Assembly (NCBI RefSeq): GCF_026151205.1
Contig: NC_087074.1
Coordinates: 18,078,712 to 18,142,711 of the forward strand
Direction of reading: 5' to 3'
Length of the DNA stretch: 64,000 bases
DNA from: Bolinopsis microptera
Lineage: Eukaryota > Ctenophora > Tentaculata > Lobata > Bolinopsidae
The notes beneath the pieces are model-generated. The model was not told the origin of the DNA. It was given only the letters and a program-made list of their open reading frames with translations, and did no database searches. The position numbers were made by a program, and so were the translations under genes. Positions within the stretch are counted from its first letter, which is position 1; every line of letters starts with the position of its first letter. Shown piece after piece: positions 35,341 through 46,134 of the stretch.

Positions 35341-36027
35341 GGTCTTGATAGTGTCATTCTTCTTCAGGACACCCTCCACTAGCTCTTCTTTCGTCTTTAT
35401 GTCTGCATCAAGGCCTGAGATAGTTATCTTTGGATTAAGCTTCCTCAGTTCTTCCGACTTAGATGTGACATTATATTTGGATTTAAGCGCTTCTTCTGCA
35501 TGACCTAGATCCTCTTTGGATTTGAACACCAGTCTGGCAACACCTTCAGTTTTAGGGGGATTAGCCCTAACTACAGGAATATTGCTCAGTTTTCGCTTAA
35601 GATCCTTTTTCACAACTGTTATCCATTCTTCACCCGAGATTTTAATATCTCCATCAGGTCCCAAGTCCTCAGACTTCTTTTCAACCACCAAAGTGTGCCT
35701 GACCTTCTCAGTATGCAAAGACTTCACACCAGAATAACCTGACTGAGCTGTTGCCAAGCTCTCCTGGATAATATGTGGCAGTGTAGAAGCTAGTTCCTCT
35801 CTTACAATAGCTAAAACCTGTGCATGTGTACTGGATTCTTGTGGGCAAGACAGAGCTTCGATTGCTTTTTCAGCTAAATTGTAGGCCATTTTTAGGGACT
35901 GCCAAATGCCCTCCTTTGTATTAGTACACTTTTTAACATCATCACACTCAGATATTCTTACCTTAAGGGAGGTGTTGATTTTCTCCAACTCTATCTCCAG
36001 TTTCTTCTTCAATTTCATATCCGCCAT
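35341..36027 (-). pseudogene. ORF1 first part of the CR1/L2-like LINE
   Basis: Begins MADMKLKKKLEIELEKINTS (a predicted coiled coil) and runs to TIKTLM, where the second LINE interrupts. The central part, with ARLVFKSKEDLGHAEEALKS and NPKITISGLD, resembles the RRM-like fold of LINE ORF1 proteins. The last 12 residues of the open frame are from the inserted element. Confidence 0.8.
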
Positions 36028-36344
36028 AATGCCCTGTCAAGTACTGAGGACCAGACTCGGATTTCCAAACTCTTTAGTTCTGAGAAAAACTATACAGTAG
36101 TATTGAAGTAAGATTCCAAATCCTCAAATTATTTGTTATATAGTAGTGTTGAAAGTATTAAAAAAGTAACAATAAAGTTCTGAAAACTAATAACCTAATG
36201 ATATTAGTACTTTAGAGACTTTACTATATAATTGGAGCTGGCTACACCCTCATTTCATCACAATCCGCTGATTACTAACCACAGGCTGATTACTAACAAC
36301 TGCTTACTACTAAAGTACTAACCACTGACGACAAAAGGGCACAC

Positions 36345-36475
36345 CCTATGAGGACACGTCACGAACAGAGACAGAGCGTTTTTAAAGGAGCAGCTCATGT
36401 CGTCATCCTCGTTACCTATAACCACCAGAGGTCGACCACTCAGAACGGAGAATACAAAGTCTCTGTAACTGTTTT
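36345..36475 (-). CDS. SMCR8: SMCR8 exon in the C-terminal DENN region
   Basis: A 131-nt minus-strand exon bordered by CCCCCACAG and AGG/GTGTGC. It encodes FVFSVLSGRPLVVIGNED followed by an amphipathic helix and LSLFVTCPHR. This matches the human SMCR8 block with LLSGRTLVVLGEDE and a following helix ending in IFVP, the start of its C-terminal dDENN part. Phase is 2 nt in and 0 out. The 10-kb LINE nest lies just downstream in the next intron. Confidence 0.75.
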
Positions 36476-37166
36476 CTGTGGGGGTTATTATGTAATAGGG
36501 CTTAAATCAATTATTATAAGAAATTGGTTTTAATTGTTTGTTTGTAACGTTATCAAACTGAAGTTCAATTTCTAGCTTAGAACACCTGGAATACCAGCGA
36601 CATTTCAAATCTTTGCTAAAAGCACAATTTAGTAGAAACTAACTGAGAATTCGTCTGAACCGGAACAAGTCAAGTTCTATAGTTTTCGGAGAACTGCAGC
36701 TTACTGATTGTCTCAACTTTTGCTGCTTATTATCTGAAATATGCAAATCAATCAATCTCACACTGATTCCTCATCAGTCAGACTGGTTATTATATTATGG
36801 TTATTGTGTCGAAACAGCAAATCTAAAGAGTAAGAAACGAACTTGATAGAGGTGATCCCGTGAAGACGCTGATGAAGGAAGGATCAGAACTCTTCAGCGA
36901 ACAATCCAGTTTTGGACTTAGCAGTATGTCGTAAGCGTTACTCTGAAAATTTTAAAGTTGATCTCGTACTGAGATGAAGTATAAGGTTAAACTTGACGTC
37001 AAACAATATCAACTTAATTTTTGATTTGCAAAGTCCTAATATATAAACCGATCCTAGAATGTAACGACGAGTCATACATAATAATGTCACTTAATATGGC
37101 TTAATGACCGAGCAGTCATTTTTGACTGGTTGCAACAGCCACACAATAAATTATCCGCTAACAAAT
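36476..37166. other. Probable SMCR8 intron
   Basis: No firm exon. A minus-strand stretch at about 36890-36830 reads SSDPSFISVFTGSPLSSSF after an AG and could be a short serine-rich SMCR8 exon, but its donor is poor. Confidence 0.35.
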
Positions 37167-37428
37167 TCAAATAACACGACCTCTAAAGACTCTAACAAAT
37201 TCAAATAACACGACCTCTAATGAATCTCCCCCAGATCTGCCCTCTTCCTCCTCCTCTTCCTCCAGAGCCTCCCTAACTGCCCAGTCAATGTCATTAAAGT
37301 GCTCGTATCGGTCGTAAAACGTAGAGTCCCCCACCAGTGTAGTGCCAAAACCCTCATCATCATCACTGTTGGTTCTAGAGTCCAGGTAAAATGTAGATCC
37401 TCCTACCTTATCTTTACTGCTCTTCCTT
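37167..37428 (-). CDS. Acidic exon, probably SMCR8 linker region
   Basis: Bordered on the right by TTCCATTTCACAG. The open stretch, 87 codons to the TGA, contains STFYLDSRTNSDDDEGFG, a second STFYDRYEHFNDIDWAVRE and a run of seven glutamates. SMCR8 proteins have a long, acidic, serine-rich linker between the N- and C-terminal DENN parts, and this exon lies between exons assigned to those parts, hence the proposal. A donor at GAG/GTCGTG before the TGA is possible. A 34-bp direct repeat near 37160-37225 overlaps its end. Confidence 0.4.
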
Positions 37429-37640
37429 CTGTGAAATGGAACAGTGCATGGTAACTACATGTTACTAAAACTTAAAAGTAATATAATATAAAACCCTATT
37501 CAAATACCTATAAGATATTATCATGTTTTGAATAGTTAGATATTCGAACAAAAGCTGACAATATAGCGAATACATATTATATTCGTTGATTTAAGATAAG
37601 CGTTCAATAATTGTTCATAATTGGGGTCTGCTTCACTAAC

Positions 37641-37694
37641 CTTGTCTATACTAGCAATTCCTTCTACACCAGACGTGAAAGTTGGACTTGGGAA
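37641..37694 (-). CDS. Small 54-nt exon, possibly SMCR8 linker
   Basis: TTTTTTTCAG on the right and AAG/GTTAGT on the left enclose 18 codons (FPSPTFTSGVEGIASIDK), phase 0 on both sides. It is too short to identify and is placed in SMCR8 only by strand and position. Confidence 0.3.
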
Positions 37695-38587
37695 CTGAAA
37701 AAAATGTATTTATCAAGATTGCACATTTGTATATTTCTCAAGGGTCTCAACACAACTATAATAATATTACAAATAATTAAGTACTGGAGAGTGCAGGAAT
37801 ATGAATCATTCATAATGTAGAATAACTGAGAAATCGAAATCAATGAAGTTGGTCAAATCAGTGGCTAATGTTGGGAAAGTATTTATGTATTTATAGAGCG
37901 AAACAATGTCTCAAATGTTTGCGAAACTTGTGCGCTGAAAGGGGGATTGTACCATATATAAACACGATCGTTTATCGGGATAACTTCTTCATTGCAGGCT
38001 CAATTGTTCATATTCTGTAAACATTTGTCGCTATATCTAAAACCTCTCCAGTAATCGTGCTTGGTTTTGTGGAGGCATTCATCATTGCTAGAAATATTTT
38101 TACCTTCATCGGACTATTCAGTTAAATCTAGTTAAATTAAGAATTTAATACAGATGGTGTACTGAATAAACGCTAGAATTTAATTAAGAAAAGTAAGGAT
38201 GGTTAATAAACAAGAATTTCATTTCAAGATTAGGTGGCCCATTGCATTGGCCATATTTTGTCATGGTATCAAATGACCACAAAAGGTATTATATGATCAG
38301 TCTCACTGATTGCTTGTTATCAGGTTATTCTGCAATAATTTGCACTTGCTCATTGCTCATTGGTCATTGCTCATTGCTCATCGTTTATGTTCCATCGGCA
38401 GCTTGATCATCCCCCCATGTTATAGTAACACGATAATTATTGTGTATTATTTTAAAGTATTGATTTTGTTTCCAACAATACTTTCGATACACTGTTTTCC
38501 AGTACGATATTCCTTAATTTATTTAGCAAATACTTACTTCGTTACTTCGTTACTTCGTTGAGTTCATCCGTGGAGCCGGAAGGGTCA
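37695..38587. other. Intronic or intergenic, AT-rich
   Basis: Nothing recognised. There is a short tandem run of TTGCTCATTGCTCAT near 38345-38385 and a TTACTTCG triple near 38535-38555. Confidence 0.35.
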
Positions 38588-39531
38588 TCAGATATCTGAC
38601 CACCTGGATGGCGAGTAGTCAACCAGTGAGTTTGACCAACTGCAGCTGTAGCCGGCGACCGGAGGGTTGTCCGGTATCAAAGCAAGAAAGTTCGACAAAC
38701 TACACTTAAACATGTCAAAGGATGTATCAGCCTTTACTGTGTGCGGCACTATGTTCCACAGTTTCGGTCCTTGGACTGCAAAAGACCTGTCGTACAGTGA
38801 CTGGTTGCGTACGGAACTTGACTTGGACACTGAGGCTATGACAGCTACATCACCGTGTCTTGGGGTCACCTTGAACTTGATATCACAGCAGTTTGGTACC
38901 ACATTATGGAGAATCTTCCACATCATCAGGATGATATACCTCTCCCGTCTGCGCTGTAGAGACATCAATTTAAGCTGTACAAGTCTTTCCCAATAGTTGA
39001 GATGTTGAAGACCGCCAATGCGACTGGTGAAAGTTCTATGCACCCCCTCTATCAGCTGTATTTCAGTCACCTTGGTAGGGCTCCAGAGTGGGCAGCAATA
39101 TTCCAGTAGGCTTCTTACTAGTGACTTATAGAGAGTAGTCATTACGGTCTTGTCGCGAGTTTTGAACACACTGAATACCCAAGATAGCGTGCTCCTTGCT
39201 TTGGGTACCATGTTGCCGATATGTGTCGACCAGCTAAGATCACTTGAGACCATAACTACAAGATCTCGGACGTTTTCGACAGGATAAAGTATGTCCTGAC
39301 TGGATACTTGAAGGGTAGTTCGGGGAATGAGCTCTTACTGTTATGGAGGTGATTTAACAGCTCGAACTTCTGCTCGTGAAGCTTCATGTTGTTGCTACGT
39401 GACCAGTCAAGAATCTTATAGATATCTTCTTGTAACAACTGACAGTCTTCAAAACAGCCAATCTGTTTGGAGACCCTAGTATCATCGGCGAAAAAAACTC
39501 ACCCTAGATGAATCCACGACTTGTTCTAGAT
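38588..39531 (-). pseudogene. LINE reverse transcriptase C-terminal fragment (frameshifted)
   Basis: Starts inside the RT palm: LEQVVDSSR, then after a one-base slip in a T-run FFADDTRVSKQ, followed by DWSRSNNMKLHEQKFELL and, in the next frame, a tail with SLLEYCCPLWSPTK, ERYIILMMWKILH and RSFAVQGPKLWNIVP. These are typical CR1/jockey-type LINE blocks. At least two frameshifts are present. Confidence 0.8.
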
Positions 39532-39810
39532 CAAGAGAGCTTTGAAACCTAAATAAACACGATCCATAAGAGCTGGCTTAGCAAAGATCTTGAAACCCTT
39601 CTGATCAGCAAGAGCAATACCGAGAAACTCAGCACAACTTTTAAGTAACGGAACCGTGAACTGATCGAGCCGCTTGATAATGGCCGTACGACTTTGAACA
39701 CTGTCAAAAACGGAGATAACCGGTCTGATAGGTATTACAGCCTTATCGAGGAGTTTCCCGATGATGATCTTAATGTTTTCACTGTCATTTTGCTTTAGTA
39801 TACTTCCCAT
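39532..39810 (-). pseudogene. Probable LINE ORF1 N-terminal fragment fused to the RT fragment by deletion
   Basis: An open frame of about 93 codons from an ACCATGG start, with DSENIKIIIGKLLDKAVIPI, SRTAIIKRLDQF and KPALMDRVYLGFKAL. It runs straight into the RT fragment at 39531 in the same orientation. The simplest reading is one LINE with the middle deleted. An origin as an exon of the host gene is less likely but not excluded. Confidence 0.4.
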
Positions 39811-40019
39811 GGTTCAATGTACACGGTGAATACAATATGTACACGGTGAATACAATATGTAGCCGATGGTAACAGTAGATAATTTTAGCTGATAAGAGCA
39901 GTAAAAATCGATACAAAAGCAATTAACAGCAGTTTAAAAAAATATTTAAGATTCCCTGCTGATTTTTTTCCTGGAGTAAAATGGTAGGAAAAATGCAAAC
40001 TATTTGATGAACGTGTTAC

Positions 40020-40105
40020 CTGTATAGAGTATCGTCCTATCGCTAACGTGGGTGTCTCTTTAACACAAGGTTTCTTTAAACTACCACAGGTACCTGTGAT
40101 GGGGT
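40020..40105 (-). CDS. Candidate SMCR8 exon (cysteine-containing linker)
   Basis: The minus-strand open stretch ends at CAG/GTAACA. With an acceptor at CAACAAG it gives 28 codons (starting PITGTCGSLKKPCVKETPTL), in phase with the exon at 40404-40544. The acceptor is weak, so the 5' border is uncertain. Confidence 0.3.
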
Positions 40106-40403
40106 CTTGTTGGTTTAAACTGCAACGTTTATAACAAACACAACTTTGGTAATTTAATGTCAGTATCAAAATGAGACGAAAGTCAAAAACGCTTAATTTA
40201 GTTTTGACCCTGAAATCTCAAGATAAACGAAGATGGCCGTGATATTTAAGCATCTATATAATTATAAGAAATGCATTATACACATTATACCTTGTACAAT
40301 GATTGTAATGTAATAATTTTAAAATGTAAAGACTAAGAGAGAACAACACTTAAAATATCATAGAAGTACACCCTAAATTGAAAGTACAGTAGCCAGTAAA
40401 AAC

Positions 40404-40544
40404 CTTTGCTCTTGTAGAGCTGAACCATGGATCGCTGCAAGTAACAGTAAGCAATTGGAACCAGCTCGGCAATACCCCGCAGTGATCCCTCTCCGCACTG
40501 TATTTTACCCTTCACTATATGCTTCACGTACTTATTTGACGGAT
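40404..40544 (-). CDS. SMCR8: SMCR8 exon 5 (candidate)
   Basis: Bordered by ACTCGCAG and AAAG/GTTTTT, 141 nt. Entry phase (two nt) fits exon 4, which leaves one. It encodes KYVKHIVKGKIQCGEG and then SLRGIAELVPIAYCYLQRSM, similar in pattern to the human SMCR8 helix with LAQLSHIEHMFRGDLCYLL. The intron between this exon and exon 4 is 5.6 kb and holds the minisatellite and the peptide-gene duplication. Confidence 0.5.
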
Positions 40545-41727
40545 CTGCGAGTTATATTAATTATTAATGTGTGTTATATTAATTATTAATGTGTATAAAT
40601 ATGAATAAATAAAATCAAGTTTTAAACATCACAATTCACAAATATGGTGAACGTGAATTTCTTCCCACAGATATATTCATATAATGATATCAAATGACAA
40701 ATTTTGATCACGAACTGGCCATTTTATCACAAAACTACTAATTGTGAAAGTTACCGGGCATTTGCAGATTTTTCTTAAATAGCTTTCAAGAATAAAGATT
40801 TTACTAAGAAGTTGCGGAAATTCGGTAATCTGTCGATGCTCACTTAACTCACGGTTAAGGCACGATTTTATTTTTGCACTTACAGTTAAAGTTCGATGGT
40901 TCTACTTTGTACTTCTAGCTTAGTTATAATTGGTTTCATTTTAATCAGCAAAAGCCGTAGAATCACGGCTAAAATGCAATTATGTCCGATGGTATTTTTT
41001 TGCCTACAGTACTGCCCAGTTCCATAATTAACAGTCTATTCTATTAAAGTATTAAGGTTCATGGATGAGGAAATAGGTATGATTCCCTGCGAAAAATGGA
41101 ACAAGTTGCTGCTTTAAATCAAAATTTGTATGCTTGCCAAGTATTGCTTCATTTTAAGTAATGAATTTTACTTACAAAATTCAACCAAAATTGTTGAGTT
41201 AGCGACCGAAAGATGTCCATGAACTTGAAGTGAAATATTAATAACATGAATCAGTCAGAACATCTGGGAAAGTCACGGACTCTTGGATCTTCCAAGTACT
41301 AGGGTAAAGTACTCTGTGCTACAATAGTGGTGCACAAAGAGACAATTTATATGTCAATATGTAGATAAAATGTGTCCACTTATTCATAATCATACTGGCA
41401 ACTTCGCCACAGATAACATAACTTGATTTCTGCAGCCACAAAGAATTCTGATAAATATTCCTAGAATTTAATTAAAAATAATCCAAAAACGAAAGTTTTT
41501 CATTATTAGTATTAATTAAATTTCCACCGTAATATTATGGTTATAACCGTGACTCATTATTTTATTAGCATGATCGATAACTTGAGATAAAATGTAAAAC
41601 ATCATCATAAAAATCAACGATTTTTATGACAAACTGTTCTGTTGTATCAGTGACAAAATCATAGTGTTCGTTTATATTTTAGCCGGTATGTGAACTTATT
41701 TACGAAAAATCTAGTGAATCCACCGGA
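40545..41727. other. Intronic region, AT-rich
   Basis: No coding or RNA feature recognised. TATTAATTATTAATGTGT is tandemly duplicated near 40553-40600. Confidence 0.4.
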
Positions 41728-42790
41728 CATTTGAAGCACCGGGCATTTGAAACACCGGGCATTTGAAGCACCGGGCATTTGAAACACCGGGCATTTGAAA
41801 CACCGGGCATTTGAAACACCGGGCATTTGAAACACCGGGCATTTGAAACACCGGGCATTTGAAACACCGGGCATTTGAAACACCGGGCATTTGAAGCACC
41901 GGGTATTTGAAACACCGGGCATTTGAAACACCGGGCATTTGAAACAGCGAGCATTTGAAACACCGGGCATTTGAAACACCGGGCATTTGAAACAGCGAGC
42001 ATTTGAAACACCGGGCATTTGAAACACCGGGCATTTGAAACACCGGGCATTTGAAACACCGGGCATTTGAAACACCGGGCATTTGAAGCACCGGGCATTT
42101 GAAACACCGGGCATTTGAAACACCGGGCATTTGAAACACCGGGCATTTGAATCACCGGGCATTTGAAGCACCGGGCATTTGAAGCACCGGGCATTTGAAG
42201 CACCGGGTATTTGAAACACCGGGCATTTGAAACACCGGGCATTTGAAACAGCGAGCATTTGAAACACCGGGCATTTGAAACACCGGGCATTTGAAACAGC
42301 GAGCATTTGAAACACCGGGCATTTGAAACACCGGGCATTTGAAACACCGGGCATTTGAAACACCGGGCATTTGAAACACCGGGCATTTGAAGCACCGGGC
42401 ATTTGAAACACCGGGCATTTGAAACACCGGGCATTTGAAACACCGGGCATTTGAATCACCGGGCATTTGAAGCACCGGGCATTTGAAACACCGGGCATTT
42501 GAAACACCGGGCATTTGAAACACCGGGCATTTGAAACACCGGGCATTTGAAACACCGGGCATTTGAAACAGCGAGCATTTGAAGCACCGGGCTTTTGAAA
42601 CACCGGGCATTTGAAACACCGGGCATTTGAAGCACCGGGTATTCGAAACACCGGGCATTTGAAACACCGGGCATTTGAAACACCGGGCATTTGAAACAGC
42701 GAGCATTTGAAGCACCGGGCTTTTGAAACACCGGGCATTTGAAGCACCGGGCATTTGAAGCACCGGGCATTTGAAACACTGGGCTTCTGG
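41728..42790. repeat. 16-bp minisatellite (about 66 units) with higher-order structure
   Basis: The unit is CACCGGGCATTTGAAA, with recurrent variants (AGCGAGC, GGGTATTT, GGCTTTTG, GAAGC, GAATC). Two variants recur at exactly 304 bp (19 units): GGGTATTT at 41901 and 42205, and ATCACCG at 42151 and 42455. AGCGAGC followed by GGCTTTTG recurs at 128 bp (8 units; 42571 and 42699). Because 16 is not a multiple of three, the minus strand is open in all three frames with a 16-residue cycle (CFKCPVFQMPGVSNAR). I regard those frames as by-products of the repeat. Confidence 0.92.
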
Positions 42791-44391
42791 TTCACATTTG
42801 ACACATTGCTAACTGTTACCCTCCAAAAAACCAGGCTCCACGAACAGCTATAATAATTTTATCATTAGGTAATGATAAATAATATAACTTCTAAAGTTAT
42901 AAAACCATCCCGGGTAGGGCGCAAATAATACTATGAATATTGGTAGTTAGTTTCTAGAACTTTCTCGAGCTACAAATTCTTAGAAATTTACCTAATTTCT
43001 TCTAGGTCCATCTATCACATAACCTGGGAAATCATTCAAATGGTTATTGAATGCTGGATTCGACTACACCAATCCCGATAACGCGTGAGAGAGTGAAGCT
43101 TGATGATTAACCACCACGCTAACGCGCGGATTCGACCCTTAACTTGGAACCGACGAAAAAACCTTATGAAATTCCTTCAATTTTGGATTTGCGGGAGAAA
43201 TTTGACAGTTCATCATCACGCTTTTTAAAAAGTTTCTTTTTAATATTTCCTACTTTATGATCTGATATATACCGTAAATATTTAATTTTTATTTTAATAG
43301 TCATATTCATTAAACAATCGAATGATATAGGTAGAAGTCTTTATGATATCGCATCTTCGCCCTTTAAACATTATAATAACGGAGATTTCAATATTTGAGA
43401 ATGCCTATATTATGCCCATTATATTATTATTTAAGTATTTAGTACATAACAATATAATATGAGTAGATATTGAGATGGAGACGTAAGATATTAAAAGCTA
43501 AAGTATCGCTCAGAGATATCTGAATTTACAAAAAGCGTAAAAACGTTTATAAACGTTATATAAATATATAACGTTATATAAATATATAATACTAAATAGT
43601 CGTTAAATACCGTACTAAACAATTGACATTCCATGACGCTGTTTCCTCGTGCTCAAATAGTTGCACTATAAATAAAGTGAATGCTTGGTCACAGATAGAA
43701 CTATAATCTTCGAATACCTATTCGTTATGTTAGCTCCAGTATAAATTTTGGTCGTGATTTTCTCAAAAAAGGCTTAGGCAAGCGTTGACGTTCTTGCAGA
43801 ATTGTTTTCAGGACGAGTCTTACTAATTCTTGTAAATACCTTGCGTTACATATTTTATATTAATTTAGGATAGTCTTTGTTATGGTTGGACCGAAAGATG
43901 ACGAAAACCTTAAAAATCTTTCGATTTTGGTTCACTGGATTTAATAAAGCGATTTTAAATCAATTCTAGCAACTTCTATGGCTTGGACAGTACCTGGTAC
44001 CAAAACACAGTGTATTAACCGACTTACAATATTCCCGTACGTGGTATATTTATATACCTAGCCATTTAAATTTTAATACCCGAATCTTCCCAGAATCCAA
44101 TCTGACACAATTTTTCCAAGAAGAACTTACGTAATGTGACGTAACGGTGGATAATTTTATGGTTGAATCTTAAAACAGCATAATTTCTGAAATCCCTCAT
44201 TAAATTCAGTTCAGCATAATCATTATGATAATATTATGTAACTTTAGTTTTATTCAATACAAGGGGTTTAAGGCCATATTAGTATTACTGCTGGACCAAA
44301 ATTATGACCGAAATATGTTCTACAGATTACAGAGTTAGAAGTAAGGACCAAGAATTTAATCTGTTATTACGTAACGTAGATTACTTATCGA
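42791..44391. other. Intronic/intergenic AT-rich region with a tRNA-like relic
   Basis: No gene recognised. AACGTTATATAAATATAT is duplicated in tandem near 43553-43590. A possible polymerase III promoter-like segment is listed separately. Confidence 0.35.
43053..43131 (-). other. tRNA-like / SINE-head relic (tentative)
   Basis: On the minus strand, TTAGCGTGGTGGTTAATC resembles a polymerase III A box and, about 45 nt on, GTAGTCGAATCC resembles a B box. No complete cloverleaf with a clear anticodon loop can be drawn. It may be the head of a SINE or chance. Confidence 0.22.
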
Positions 44392-45210
44392 GTTTTCACT
44401 TTTCAAGTTGTTCAAATTCAGCTCGATAAAAATTACTCCGTCCCTTTTACTGCATCCAAGTTTCAGTTTTATTTTTAATCAAACTATCCAGTATTTTTAC
44501 AAAGTTACTCTAAACCCCTTGTTAAAAGTGTTTTATAATTACATAACACTGAACTCCACAACCCAAGGCACTAGCACAACATGGTATCCAGATCTCTCGC
44601 TCTTCTCCTTCTCATTGGAGTAATGTTGCTCTTTTCCCCACAAGTCACAACCAGCTGACGCTCAATTTGCCGGACACGGCTTTGGCAGCTGGATGGAAAA
44701 GAACACGGGGGGCTCGGCGGATTCTGAAGAGGGAGTAGCGGAGATGAACGATAAGGCAGAAATGGACGGAGATCATGTGATGGTGAGCAGACGTGCCGCT
44801 TAAAACAGTGGTGTTTAGCAGTGAGGTGACGAAATAGCAAGTTGAAATAATGAAATATACTTGAAGTGGGACAGTTATTGAGCTGAGCAAGAGTTGCTGA
44901 TTGACCTGATTACTGCTGTTATCCAAAAGGAAGGATTATAATATAGCAAGTTGAATAAGCTGTCTGGAATTGTGTGAATAGCCGAGTAGAGTGAGTAGGT
45001 GCAAAGATTTGGTTGATCTCAATTTGAGATAAATGCTACTTCGTCACTTCAAGCTAGTGACCTGGCCCGAAAAATTTGCGAGATTAGTTTGTTAAAAATA
45101 TTTGTTGTTTAGTCTGGAAGTTTTTCTGAATTATCAATTGCATTCATAATTGTGTTTTACTTGTACTTACGTCACAATTTATTGGAAATTTAGCGTAGAA
45201 CTACTCCTGA
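44392..45210 (+). pseudogene. Copy 1 of a duplicated small secreted-peptide gene, frameshifted
   Basis: First member of an ~819-bp tandem duplication (second at 45211-46016). The ATG at 44581 begins the same signal peptide as the second copy, but a 7-bp insertion (GTCACAA, flanked by CACAA) directly after the signal peptide shifts the frame into a stop after about 25 codons. The remainder is otherwise intact. A good donor, ATG/GTGAGC, is present near the end (44781), where copy 2 has GGCGCGC, so the two copies may once have differed in splicing. Read-through by sequencing error cannot be excluded. Confidence 0.65.
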
Positions 45211-45400
45211 GTTTTCACTTTTCAAGTTGTTCAAATTCAGCTAGATAAAAATTACTCCGTCCCTTTTACTGCATCCAAGTTTCAGTTTTATTTTTAATCA
45301 AACTATCCAATATTTTTACAAAGTTACTCTAAACCTCTTGTTAAAAGTGTTTTATAATTACATAATACTAAAACTCCACAACCCAAGGCACTAGCGCAAC

Positions 45401-45616
45401 ATGGTATCCAGATCTCTTGCTCTTCTCCTTCTCATTGGAGTCATGTTGCTCTTTTCCCCACAACCAGCTGACGCTCAATTTGCCGGACACGGCTTTGGCA
45501 GCTGGATGGAAAAGAACACGGGGGGCTCGGCGGATTCTGAAGAGGGAGTAGCGGAGATGAACGATAAGGCAGAAATGGACGGAGATCATGTGATGGCGCG
45601 CAGACGTGCCGCTTAA
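45401..45616 (+). CDS. Small secreted peptide precursor (71 aa), copy 2
   Basis: Starts MVSRSLALLLLIGVMLLFSP, a clear signal peptide with likely cleavage after PADA (residue about 25). The rest is a glycine- and aromatic-rich segment (QFAGHGFGSWMEKNTGG), an acidic middle (SEEGVAEMNDKAEMDGDH) and a basic end (ARRRAA). There are no cysteines. The acidic-then-basic layout recalls secreted antimicrobial or neuropeptide precursors, but no family is recognised and no function is claimed. The unit, including about 190 bp upstream and 400 bp downstream, is duplicated. The gene lies on the opposite strand in a large intron of the proposed SMCR8. Confidence 0.65.
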   Translation: MVSRSLALLLLIGVMLLFSPQPADAQFAGHGFGSWMEKNTGGSADSEEGVAEMNDKAEMDGDHVMARRRAA

Positions 45617-46016
45617 AACAGTGGTGTTTAGCAGTGAGGTGACGAAATAGCAAGTTGAAATAATGAAATATACTTGAAGTGGGACAGTTATTGAGCTGAG
45701 CAAGAGTTGCTGATTGAGTAACTGCTGTTATTCAAAAGGAAGGATTATATTATAGCAAGTTGAATAAGCTGTCTGGAATTGTGTGAATAGCCGAGCAGAG
45801 TGAGTAGGTGCAATGATTTGGTTGATCTCAATTTGAGATAAATGCTACTTCGTCACTTCAAGCTAGTGACCTGGCCCGAAAAATTTGCGAGATTAGTTTG
45901 TTAAAAATATTTGTTGTTTAGTCTGGAAGTTTTTCTGAATTATCAATTGCATTCATAATTGTGTTTTACTTGTACTTACGTCATAATTTATTGGAAATTT
46001 ATCTTAGAACTACTCC

Positions 46017-46134
46017 TTTAAAAACATAATCCTTAAATTTTGCTTGATATAATTCATCTAAAATCCATACCAATCTGATATCCAACATTATTAACATACG
46101 TCTTCGAACATCTGTCTGTCATTCATGAACTTAC
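46017..46134. other. Short SMCR8 intronic segment
   Basis: Downstream of exon 4's donor on the minus strand; no feature seen. Confidence 0.35.

Larger units (their letters stand above)
26203..36050 (-). mobile_element. CR1/L2-like LINE, nearly full length, interrupted by two other retrotransposons
   Basis: Read right to left, the element has: ORF1 first part (36027-35341); a nested LINE; ORF1 second part with zinc knuckles (about 32112-31609); ORF2 endonuclease (31567-30980); reverse transcriptase (30998-28986); ORF2 tail up to about 28850; a nested RTE-like insertion; ORF2 last residues (27163 to about 26980, reading FSNAAPKLWNLLPYTV); then a 3' UTR ending in an (ATT)n tail at about 26203-26224. 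Without the insertions it is about 4.9 kb, normal for this group. Frameshifts near 31000 and 29015 show it is dead. It lies in an intron of the gene proposed to be SMCR8. Confidence 0.85.
44392..46016. repeat. Tandem direct duplication, unit about 0.82 kb
   Basis: GTTTTCACTTTTCAAG begins both units (44392 and 45211) and TTGGAAATTTA...AACTACTCCT ends both. Identity is high across the peptide gene and both flanks. The first copy carries the 7-bp insertion. Confidence 0.92.

Noticed and set aside
41659-42804. Cysteine-rich repeat protein of 381 residues on the minus strand
   Set aside because: Openness in all three frames follows from a 16-bp unit lacking stops on that strand; no signal peptide or non-repeat domain supports a gene.
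43053-43131. tRNA gene
   Set aside because: A- and B-box-like words are present but no cloverleaf with an anticodon stem can be drawn; kept only as a tentative SINE relic.
44571-45703. Minus-strand frames opposite the peptide genes
   Set aside because: Antisense shadows of the duplicated unit; the plus-strand frame has a signal peptide and a clear start.
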